From Anaerolineales bacterium (GTDB lineage: Bacteria; Chloroflexota; Anaerolineae; Anaerolineales; Villigracilaceae): 5,056 nt of DNA. Below the pieces are notes generated by a model. It had not been told where the DNA came from and made no database searches. It worked only from the letters and a program-made list of their open reading frames with translations. The stretch covers positions 1 through 5,056 of the forward strand of contig JADLCG010000316.1 in the NCBI GenBank assembly GCA_020847355.1. Direction: 5' to 3'. The translations under genes and the position numbers were made by a program. How positions within the stretch are numbered: the stretch's first letter is position 1; each line of letters starts with the position of its first letter. Of the stretch, positions 1-5,056 are shown in pieces.

Positions 1-881
1 GCGCTCCACCGCGCATACACCGCTTGAGACAACAGCCGATCGGCGCTTTTTTCTCTGGTCACCAATTCGCCGCTATCTACTGCGCCTGCATATTTTTTCA
101 TCATCTCTTCAACCGCCTGCGCCACATGGATCGCCGAAGCGCGCACAGCGTACACTGTCACAATTACAAACAAAGGGTGGTCGCTTAAACATTGTCGGCA
201 CATTTCCAACAAATTGGGTAATGATTTATACACTTCCCAAATTTCGCCTTTGGGACCGCGCCCAAACTTTGGCGGGTCTAAAATAATGCCGTCATATTTC
301 ACGCCGCGTTTGGCTTCGCGTTGCACATATTTCACCGCATCTTCCACCACCCAGCGGATTGGCTTTTCATTTAATCCCGATAGCGCCTGATTCTCGCGCG
401 CCCACGTCACCGATTTTTTAGAAGCGTCCACATGCGTAACGCTGGCGCCTGCGCTTGCCGCCGCCAATGAAGCCAAGCCCGTGTAACCAAATAGGTTGAG
501 AATGTTCGGTTGGCGGTTTGCCTTTCGGACGAAATCCGCCATAAAGTCCCAATGCGAGGCGACTTCAGGAAAGACTCCCAAGTGCCTGCCGGGCGTGGTC
601 ATCGCCCAGAAACGTAAATCCCCATAACTCATTGACCATTTCTCTTCGACTTTCTTTTTGAAATCCCAATGCCCGCCGCTTTCTTCGCCCGAGGGTTGAA
701 ACACGGCATGAGCGTTTTGCCACTCTGACACAGCCAAAGCGCGGCTCCACATGGCTTGGGACTCGGGGCGCGAGAAAATGTATTTGCCAAAGCGTTCCAA
801 TTTCAAGCCATCGCCAGAATCGAGCAGTTCGTAATCTTTCCAGTGATTGTTTTCGAGCAGAGAGAAGGGGAATGTTCGCAT
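1..881 (-). CDS. Class I SAM-dependent methyltransferase, COG1092-like, probable rRNA methyltransferase (partial at C-terminus)
   Basis: The reading frame is open from ATG at 881 down to the left edge, giving 293 complete residues and no stop. Seen: a short N-terminal region; a SAM-binding motif I with NLFGYTG at residues 129-135; the acidic loop after strand 2, HVDAS (150-154, D152); and motif IV DPPKF (202-206) followed by GRGPKGE. The last visible residues, ending YARWS, resemble the usual end of the family, so only a few residues are probably missing. DPPKF and the fold place it with RlmI/RlmK-type proteins (Pfam Methyltrans_SAM), which modify bases in 23S rRNA. The segment where RlmI carries its catalytic cysteine reads TVYAVRAS (242-249) without Cys, so m5C chemistry is doubtful and the substrate is unknown. 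The frame stays open upstream (TTG at 905 is possible) and no clear ribosome binding site precedes 881; the ATG is chosen because the protein then begins at family-like length. It is transcribed divergently from mraZ. Confidence 0.85.
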   Translation of the reverse strand, partial: MRTFPFSLLENNHWKDYELLDSGDGLKLERFGKYIFSRPESQAMWSRALAVSEWQNAHAVFQPSGEESGGHWDFKKKVEEKWSMSYGDLRFWAMTTPGRHLGVFPEVASHWDFMADFVRKANRQPNILNLFGYTGLASLAAASAGASVTHVDASKKSVTWARENQALSGLNEKPIRWVVEDAVKYVQREAKRGVKYDGIILDPPKFGRGPKGEIWEVYKSLPNLLEMCRQCLSDHPLFVIVTVYAVRASAIHVAQAVEEMMKKYAGAVDSGELVTREKSADRLLSQAVYARWS

Positions 882-931
882 AAATGACCAATCTGTAAGT
901 TGCAAATAGTGGACAATACCGAATGTACCAC

Positions 932-959
932 TTGATTTTTCGCTTTTTAGGCGTATAAT
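932..959 (+). promoter_or_regulatory. Sigma-70-type promoter of the mraZ operon
   Basis: A perfect -10 hexamer TATAAT lies at 954-959. A partial -35, TTGATT, lies at 932-937, with a 16-bp spacer; it matches TTGACA at the first four positions. Transcription would be expected to start near 966, leaving a leader of about 70 bases before the mraZ ATG. It is the only convincing promoter in the gap, and the genes after mraZ are packed too tightly to show obvious promoters of their own. Confidence 0.75.
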
Positions 960-989
960 GTGGGAAAAAGTGGTAGAAAGTGGTAAGTG
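960..989 (+). promoter_or_regulatory. Putative MraZ operator: three GTGG direct repeats at 10-bp spacing
   Basis: GTGGG at 960-964, GTGGT at 970-974 and GTGGT at 980-984 are direct repeats, each separated by five mostly A-rich bases, so one copy falls on each helical turn. This matches the known MraZ recognition pattern in Escherichia coli (TGGGN repeats with 5-nt spacers) and the AAAGTG-type boxes of Mollicutes. The array starts at the base after the -10 and covers the expected transcription start, so bound MraZ would block RNA polymerase. Autorepression is inferred from position and family knowledge. Confidence 0.8.
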
Positions 990-1011
990 AACGCCGAGGC
1001 TTTCGGCGTTC
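989..1011 (+). other. Hairpin in the presumed 5' leader of mraZ
   Basis: GAACGCCGA at 989-997 pairs perfectly with TCGGCGTTC at 1003-1011 around a 5-base loop (GGCTT), giving a 9-bp stem. It begins where the third GTGG repeat unit ends and stops about 10 bases before the AAGGA ribosome binding site. No run of T follows on either strand, so it does not look like an intrinsic terminator. It may protect or structure the leader RNA; its role is unknown. Confidence 0.6.
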
Positions 1012-1020
1012 GTTCATTAA

Positions 1021-1025
1021 AAGGA
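1021..1025 (+). promoter_or_regulatory. Ribosome binding site of mraZ
   Basis: AAGGA lies 12 bases upstream of the ATG at 1038. The gap is slightly long, but this is the best Shine-Dalgarno match in the leader. It supports the ATG at 1038 over the in-frame GTG at 987, which sits inside the operator and hairpin. Confidence 0.6.
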
Positions 1026-1037
1026 CAAGTAGCACAA

Positions 1038-1487
1038 ATGTTCTTAGGCAACTTCCAACACAATCTTGATGATAAAGGGCGCTTGATGATTCCGGCGCGC
1101 TTTCGTGATTTGTTGGCAGGCGGCGCATACATTACGCAAGGCTTTGATAAATGTCTCATGGTGATGAGCGAGGCGTATTTCAAACAAGTGTATGAGCGCA
1201 TTGAAGCCATGAACCTTGCCGACCCAACTGCGCGTTTACTGCGCCGTCTTATTTTATCAAACGCTTACCCCGTAGAAGCGGATAAAGTGGGGCGCATCCT
1301 TGTGCCGCAAAACTTACGCGCTTTTCTCGGCATAGAAAACGGCGAGCTAACTGTGGCGGGGCAGGGCGAATATTTTGAAGTGTGGACGCCCGCTTTGTGG
1401 AATGAGCAAATGGCGGAGCTTCAAAATATCGAAGCCAATAACGCCCGCTTCTCCACTTTGGATTTATCAAAATCAAAAACTAGTTAA
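1038..1487 (+). CDS. mraZ: Transcriptional regulator MraZ
   Basis: This 149-residue protein is of normal MraZ length. MraZ is a ring-forming DNA-binding protein of the SpoVT/AbrB fold that represses its own dcw operon. Two copies of the family motif are visible: DDKGRLMIPARFR at residues 11-23 and DKVGRILVP at 82-90. The start at 1038 gives the classic N-terminus MFLGNFQHNLD and has AAGGA upstream; starting at GTG 987 would add 17 residues foreign to the family. The C-terminus is short and polar, ending KSKTS, and its last two codons and stop lie in the first unit of an 8-bp repeat. The gene is first in the operon, behind a promoter overlapped by probable MraZ boxes, so autoregulation is likely. 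A 37-base gap separates it from rsmH. The identification is secure. Confidence 0.97.
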   Translation: MFLGNFQHNLDDKGRLMIPARFRDLLAGGAYITQGFDKCLMVMSEAYFKQVYERIEAMNLADPTARLLRRLILSNAYPVEADKVGRILVPQNLRAFLGIENGELTVAGQGEYFEVWTPALWNEQMAELQNIEANNARFSTLDLSKSKTS

Positions 1488-1524
1488 CTAGCAAACTAGC
1501 CAACTAGTTAACTAGCAAACTACC
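1479..1524 (+). repeat. Tandem 8-bp repeat ACTAGNNA at the mraZ-rsmH junction
   Basis: Five complete octamers follow without interruption: ACTAGTTA (1479), ACTAGCAA (1487), ACTAGCCA (1495), ACTAGTTA (1503) and ACTAGCAA (1511), then a broken sixth, ACTACC (1519-1524), directly before the rsmH ATG. Units 1-2 equal units 4-5, so the tract is also a 24-bp duplication, with 21 identical bases at 1478-1498 and 1502-1522. The palindrome CTAGTTAACTAG occurs at 1480-1491 and 1504-1515. The mraZ stop TAA (1485-1487) straddles units 1 and 2, so copy-number changes further downstream would alter only the spacing to rsmH. No purine-rich ribosome binding site is present in the tract. Confidence 0.95.
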
Positions 1525-2436
1525 ATGCACAAACCTGTACTTTACCAAGAAATTATACACGCTCTGCAACCCCACACTGGCGGTCGTTATGTGGATGGCA
1601 CGTTAGGCGCGGGCGGTCACGCTCGCGGGATTTTGGAGGCTTGCGCGCCCGATGGGCATTTGCTCGGTTTGGATGTGGATGCAAATGCTTTGGCGCTCGC
1701 TCGTGAGACCTTGGCTCCTTACGAACGGCGCATTCATCTCGTGCAAGCCTCGCATATCACGCTTAGCGCGCAACTCGCTTCATTGAATTGGAATGCGATT
1801 GACGGCATCGTTTTGGATTTGGGCGCATCGTCTATGCAGTTTGATAATCCCGAACGCGGTTTTTCATTCATGCAGGACGGTCCGCTGGATATGCGGTTTG
1901 GCATCAACGCCAAATTGACGGCTGAAGAAATCGTCAACACATTTGACGAAAAAGAATTAGCCGAGATCATTTTCAAATATGGAGAGGATCGCGACTCAAG
2001 AAAGATCGCCAAAGCCATCGTGATGAACCGACCGCTCCATACGACCCGTGAGTTGGTTGCCGTGATTGAGAAAGCCTCTCCGCGAAGAGGCGACCGAGTT
2101 CACCCCGCCACGCAGACTTTTCAGGCTTTGCGGATCTTCGTCAATGATGAATTAGCCGCAGTGGAGCAAACGCTTCCGCAAGCCGTAGCAAGTTTGAGGT
2201 CCGGCGGAAGATGCGCGGTGATTTCGTTTCATTCGCTGGAAGATCGCATCGTCAAAGATTATTTTCGAGAGCAGAGCAAAGCGTTAGTCAACCCGCCTTA
2301 TGAAAAGATTTATGCGCAAGAGCGCGAGGCAGTTGTGAAGTTAGTGAATAAGAAGCCGATTGTGTCAACTGAACAGGAAGTGAAAGAAAATCCGCGAGCC
2401 AGAAGCGCGAAATTGAGAATAGTAGAGAAATTATGA
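1525..2436 (+). CDS. rsmH: 16S rRNA (cytosine(1402)-N(4))-methyltransferase RsmH (MraW)
   Basis: This 303-residue protein has the normal RsmH length. The family methylates N4 of C1402 in the decoding centre of 16S rRNA, using SAM. Seen in order: HKPVL at residues 2-6; SAM motif I DGTLGAGGHA (24-33); GLDVD (48-52); DLGASS (98-103); GFSF and GPLDMRF (112-125); HPATQTFQALRIFVNDEL (193-210); SFHSLEDRIVK (234-244); and the basic tail NPRARSAKLRIVEKL (289-303). The start is forced: an in-frame TAG at 1513-1515 is followed by no other start codon, and the N-terminus fits the family. No Shine-Dalgarno sequence precedes it, because the octamer repeat fills that space, so reinitiation after mraZ or another initiation mode is inferred. 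The stop overlaps the next gene's start as ATGA. Confidence 0.98.
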   Translation: MHKPVLYQEIIHALQPHTGGRYVDGTLGAGGHARGILEACAPDGHLLGLDVDANALALARETLAPYERRIHLVQASHITLSAQLASLNWNAIDGIVLDLGASSMQFDNPERGFSFMQDGPLDMRFGINAKLTAEEIVNTFDEKELAEIIFKYGEDRDSRKIAKAIVMNRPLHTTRELVAVIEKASPRRGDRVHPATQTFQALRIFVNDELAAVEQTLPQAVASLRSGGRCAVISFHSLEDRIVKDYFREQSKALVNPPYEKIYAQEREAVVKLVNKKPIVSTEQEVKENPRARSAKLRIVEKL

Positions 2437-2903
2437 ATGTACCGAACGTAACTCATTATATCCATGCTTATAAAGTTGCCCCGTGGCGCATTCAAGTGCG
2501 TTGGGCGGGCTCGGTTTCGCTTGGAGTTTTAGCGCTGACGATGGTGGCTTCGCTCTTTCTTTATATTTCTTCGCGCACGGCGGTGGCTGGGCGCGAAATT
2601 CAAAATTTGAATGCGGCGATTGCCGCTAATCAACAAGTCAATACGGATTTACAAACGCAATTGGCGACTTTAACTTCCTCTAGCGTGATGGCGAGCCGCG
2701 CATTGGAGTTGGGCTTTGTGCCAGCGACGACGAAGGATGTGGAGTATCTGGTGGTGCCGGGGTATTTTCGGCGCGCGCCTGCAATTTTAGCTTCGGCGGA
2801 ATTGCCGCAAATGAGCGCGCCGAGCGTCCCGCGTGAATATAGCCAATCTCTGCTGGAGTGGTTCGATCAAAAGCTGACTCTGCCGGCGCGAGGGCTTCGG
2901 TAA
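2433..2903 (+). CDS. ftsL: FtsL/DivIC-like cell division protein
   Basis: This is a 156-residue predicted bitopic membrane protein. Seen: a short cytoplasmic N-terminus with basic residues (R19, R23), one hydrophobic segment at about residues 26-45, then a heptad-like helical stretch (about 53-82, rich in Q, N, L and A), then ALELGFVPAT (90-99) and VEYLVVPGY (103-111), and a proline-containing tail. One membrane span followed by an outer coiled coil and a GF/GY-VPA element is the layout of FtsL/DivIC septum proteins. In other bacteria these scaffold the septal synthase FtsW-FtsI with FtsB and FtsQ. FtsL diverges strongly in sequence, so the name rests largely on topology and on position between rsmH and ftsI. 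It overlaps rsmH by four bases and its stop shares one base with the ftsI start. Only a weak AGAG precedes the ATG. A DivIC/FtsB-type role is possible. Confidence 0.72.
   Translation: MNVPNVTHYIHAYKVAPWRIQVRWAGSVSLGVLALTMVASLFLYISSRTAVAGREIQNLNAAIAANQQVNTDLQTQLATLTSSSVMASRALELGFVPATTKDVEYLVVPGYFRRAPAILASAELPQMSAPSVPREYSQSLLEWFDQKLTLPARGLR
2890..2894 (+). promoter_or_regulatory. Ribosome binding site that decides the ftsI start
   Basis: GAGGG lies within the end of the ftsL-like gene, eight bases before the ATG at 2903. This spacing favours that ATG over the in-frame GTG at 2858, which would add 15 mostly polar residues before the basic start of the membrane anchor. Confidence 0.6.
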
Positions 2904-4651
2904 TGAGACAGCAATACGCCCGCCGCGCGCGCTTTTTGATGGCGGCAATGGGGTTGATTGCGCTGGCGATCATCGTGCAGGTTGTACGAATTCAGAATAG
3001 CCCCGAAGCGGCGATCTTCCGTCAACGCGCTTCTAATTATGCGTATGAGTTGAAGACGTTCTATCCCGATCGCGGAGAGATTTACGACCGGAATGGGCAT
3101 TTGCTGGCGGGCAATTCGATTGTTTATGAAGTCGGCGTAGATTTGAACGCGGTGAGGGACGTGAACGCCATTGCAACCGCAGTGAGCGCTGAATTAGGTT
3201 TAAGCTACGAGTCAATTGCGGATGCGATCCAAAACCCCAGCGCCGGGCTGACTTATGTTGTGCTAGCGGATTATGTGGACGCTCAAAATGCCCAAAATTT
3301 ACAGGCTCTCAAACAAGCCCTCAACGATCAGGCGGGCAGCGCTGGCGTGGGCGGGTTGGTGGGCTTGGAGTTTAAATCCCATCCGCATCGCAGTTATCCA
3401 GAGAAATCTTTGGCTTCCAATATCCTTGGCTTTGTGAATCGCGAAGGGCGCGGTTATTTTGGCGTGGAAGAAAAATATGACGCTTTGCTGGCGGGCAGTC
3501 CGGTGCAGGTTTTAGTGCCGACTGACCCGAATAAAGCTTTTGAAATTCCGCGCGTGCCAGACGGCACAACTTTAGTGTTGACGATCAACCGCGATTTACA
3601 AGCGGCGACCGAACAAATTTTAGATCAGGCGCTGATTGATTACGGCGCGCCGAGCGGCTCGATTGTGGTGATGGACCCGCGCAATGGCGAAATTTTAGCG
3701 ATGGCGAATTCCACGCGCATGGATTTGAATCAGTTTTGGAATTACGGCTCGATCTACAACACAGCCAGCGACTTCAATCCGCCGATTTCCACGCCTTATG
3801 AGCCCGGCTCGGTGATCAAGATATTAACGATGGCGGCGGCTTTAGATAGCGGCGCCGCTGTGCCCGGCACAACCTATTTAGATACCGGCTCAATTTTGGT
3901 GGGCGGGGCGACCATTCAAAATTGGGATCAAAACCCCTGGGGCTTGCAAGATATGACCGGTTGTTTGCAACACTCCTTGAACGTGTGTATGGCGATGCTT
4001 TCCACAACGATGGGCGCCGCCAATTTTTATGGATATATGGATAAATTTGGGCTGGGTCATCTCACCGGCGTAGATTTAGCCGGGGAAGCGGCAGGCCGGC
4101 TCAAGTTTCCGGGCGATGCGGATTGGTATCCCGTAGATTTGGCGACGAACGCTTTCGGTCAAGGCGTTACGGCTACGCCGATTCAAATCATGGCGGCGAC
4201 TTCTTCCGTCGCCAATGCTGGGCGGATTGTCATGCCGCATGTCTTGAATGCAATGGTTCGAGACGGCCGGCAATATAGCGTCCCCGCTCAATTTGCCGGA
4301 ACGCCCATCTCTGAAGCTACCGCTACGACCTTATCGAATATGCTGGCGGTTTCATTAGAAAGCGAAGGCTCGCTGGCTTTGGTGCCGGGTTATCGTATCG
4401 CCGGTAAAACCGGCACGGCTCAAATTCCGGTCAATGGATTTTATGATACGACGCACACCAACGCTTCGTTCATCGGCTGGGGTCCGGTGGATCAACCTCA
4501 GTTTATGATCTATGTTTGGCTCGAACGCCCCAGCGCTTCGATTTGGGGCTCAGAGACTGCCGCGCCAGTTTTTGCAGAAGTGGCGCAAAAGACGATTCTT
4601 TTATTGGATATTCCGCCGGATTCAATCCGCCAACAGTTGATGAATAAATAA
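2903..4651 (+). CDS. ftsI: Class B penicillin-binding protein, FtsI/PBP2-type septal peptidoglycan transpeptidase
   Basis: This 582-residue protein has a basic start (RQQYARRAR), one membrane anchor at about residues 11-28, and a large outer part. Seen: the pedestal motif YPDRGEIYDRNG (54-65) with a following LLA; a non-catalytic domain to about 215; then the transpeptidase domain with all three catalytic motifs, SVIK (S303 nucleophile, K306), SLN (358-360) and KTGT (502-505), plus GQGVTATPIQ (419-428). The family cross-links septal peptidoglycan as the partner of FtsW. No PASTA domain follows; the protein ends soon after the transpeptidase fold. Placement after an ftsL-like gene and before murF supports the septal FtsI role over an elongation PBP2, though the sequence alone does not prove it. 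The ATG overlaps the ftsL stop as TAATG, suggesting coupled translation. Confidence 0.93.
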   Translation: MRQQYARRARFLMAAMGLIALAIIVQVVRIQNSPEAAIFRQRASNYAYELKTFYPDRGEIYDRNGHLLAGNSIVYEVGVDLNAVRDVNAIATAVSAELGLSYESIADAIQNPSAGLTYVVLADYVDAQNAQNLQALKQALNDQAGSAGVGGLVGLEFKSHPHRSYPEKSLASNILGFVNREGRGYFGVEEKYDALLAGSPVQVLVPTDPNKAFEIPRVPDGTTLVLTINRDLQAATEQILDQALIDYGAPSGSIVVMDPRNGEILAMANSTRMDLNQFWNYGSIYNTASDFNPPISTPYEPGSVIKILTMAAALDSGAAVPGTTYLDTGSILVGGATIQNWDQNPWGLQDMTGCLQHSLNVCMAMLSTTMGAANFYGYMDKFGLGHLTGVDLAGEAAGRLKFPGDADWYPVDLATNAFGQGVTATPIQIMAATSSVANAGRIVMPHVLNAMVRDGRQYSVPAQFAGTPISEATATTLSNMLAVSLESEGSLALVPGYRIAGKTGTAQIPVNGFYDTTHTNASFIGWGPVDQPQFMIYVWLERPSASIWGSETAAPVFAEVAQKTILLLDIPPDSIRQQLMNK

Positions 4652-4652
4652 A

Positions 4653-5056
4653 ATGCTGACCATCGCCGATCTGCTCGAAGCCCTCACTGCTTATCGCCCT
4701 CCGAATGCCCATGCGGTTATCACGGAAGGCGCGATTGATTCGCGCCAAGTCATTCCGGCTTCGCTCTTCATTGCTATCCCCGGCGAAAAAGTGGACGGGC
4801 ACGACTTCGTTTCGGAAGCCTTTAAGCGGGGAGCTTCTTTTGCTTTAATTCAACGCGAAGTGGACGCTTCACTCCGCACGTTGGATTTGCGTAATGGACT
4901 TTCGGCAGAATCTCCGCTCGATTTTTCCACTCCGCTTTGCTTGCGCGTGGAGAATACCGTTTCGGCTTTACAACAGATTGCGCGTTTTTGGCGCCGCAAA
5001 CTGGACTTAACCGTCATCGGCATTACCGGCAGTGTCGGCAAATCTACGACCAAAGA
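4653..5056 (+). CDS. murF: UDP-N-acetylmuramoyl-tripeptide--D-alanyl-D-alanine ligase MurF (partial, N-terminal part)
   Basis: There are 134 complete codons before the right edge. MurF joins D-Ala-D-Ala to UDP-MurNAc-tripeptide using ATP, the last cytoplasmic step of the peptide stem. Seen: an N-terminal LTIADLLEAL; the substrate-binding DSR (29-31) followed by LFIAIPGEKVDGHDF (38-52), which forms the UDP-binding domain; and the P-loop GITGSVGKSTTK (123-134) at the start of the ATPase domain. MurF was chosen over MurE because TGS-x-GK followed by TTK, preceded by a FWRRK-type stretch, is the MurF pattern, whereas MurE has TGTNGKT. Ser131 replaces the more common Thr after the P-loop lysine, a conservative change. 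The gene starts one base after the ftsI stop and has no strong ribosome binding site, so coupling to ftsI is likely. The central and C-terminal domains lie outside the window. Confidence 0.88.
   Translation, partial: MLTIADLLEALTAYRPPNAHAVITEGAIDSRQVIPASLFIAIPGEKVDGHDFVSEAFKRGASFALIQREVDASLRTLDLRNGLSAESPLDFSTPLCLRVENTVSALQQIARFWRRKLDLTVIGITGSVGKSTTK

Noticed and set aside
882..960. A promoter for the divergent methyltransferase on the minus strand
   Set aside because: I found no -35/-10 pair with reasonable matches and spacing on that strand; its promoter may be weak or of another type, so no site is claimed.
989..1011. Leader hairpin as an intrinsic terminator
   Set aside because: No T-run follows the stem on either strand, and it lies between a strong promoter and the first gene.
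987..1037. Upstream GTG at 987 as the mraZ start
   Set aside because: It lies within the third operator repeat at the base of the leader hairpin, has no good ribosome binding site, and adds 17 residues before the family-typical MFLGNFQHNLD start at 1038.
565..1128. A 187-codon minus-strand frame across the methyltransferase start, the divergent gap and mraZ
   Set aside because: It crosses the promoter and operator, overlaps two genes with clear family motifs in other frames, and its product is rich in R, S and L with no recognisable domain.
1479..1524. Short tandem repeats as a small CRISPR array or attachment site
   Set aside because: The unit is 8 bp with no unique spacers, no adjacent cas or integrase gene is present, and neither flanking gene is disrupted.
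2858..2902. Upstream GTG at 2858 as the ftsI start
   Set aside because: The ATG at 2903 has GAGGG eight bases upstream, forms a TAATG junction with the previous gene, and gives the expected short basic start before the membrane anchor.
4503..4802. A 99-codon minus-strand frame over the ftsI-murF junction
   Set aside because: It is antisense to two genes with intact catalytic motifs, and its product shows no recognisable domain.

Overview
This window covers the upstream end of a division and cell-wall (dcw) gene cluster, plus one divergent methyltransferase gene. The organism is probably a Chloroflexota bacterium, most likely class Anaerolineae. That is inferred from the divergent FtsL-like protein, the PBP without PASTA domains, murF lying directly after the PBP gene, and the MurF P-loop ending GKSTTK. 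Base composition is near half GC by eye, and no gene looks foreign by base or codon use.

Layout: positions 1-881 hold a minus-strand class I SAM-dependent methyltransferase of the COG1092 / Methyltrans_SAM type. It runs off the left edge and probably lacks only a few C-terminal residues. Positions 882-1037 are a 156-base divergent control region. It contains a sigma-70-type promoter with a perfect TATAAT, three GTGG direct repeats at exact 10-bp spacing that look like a MraZ operator, a 9-bp hairpin in the presumed leader, and an AAGGA ribosome binding site. The plus-strand run follows: mraZ (1038-1487), rsmH/mraW (1525-2436), an ftsL-like gene (2433-2903), ftsI-type class B PBP (2903-4651) and the first 134 codons of murF (4653-5056, cut by the right edge). 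From rsmH onward the genes overlap or almost touch (ATGA, TAATG, one-base gap), as expected for one transcript with coupled translation.

Together they form a standard module. MraZ is the likely repressor of its own operon. RsmH methylates 16S rRNA. The FtsL-like protein and the PBP act in septal peptidoglycan synthesis. MurF finishes the cytoplasmic peptidoglycan precursor.

The least ordinary element is the 46-base mraZ-rsmH junction, built from an 8-bp tandem repeat (ACTAGNNA) that contains the mraZ stop codon and fills the place where the rsmH ribosome binding site should be. I see no CRISPR array, insertion sequence, tRNA, rRNA or novel defence system here; apart from the control region and this repeat, the window is ordinary core genome.
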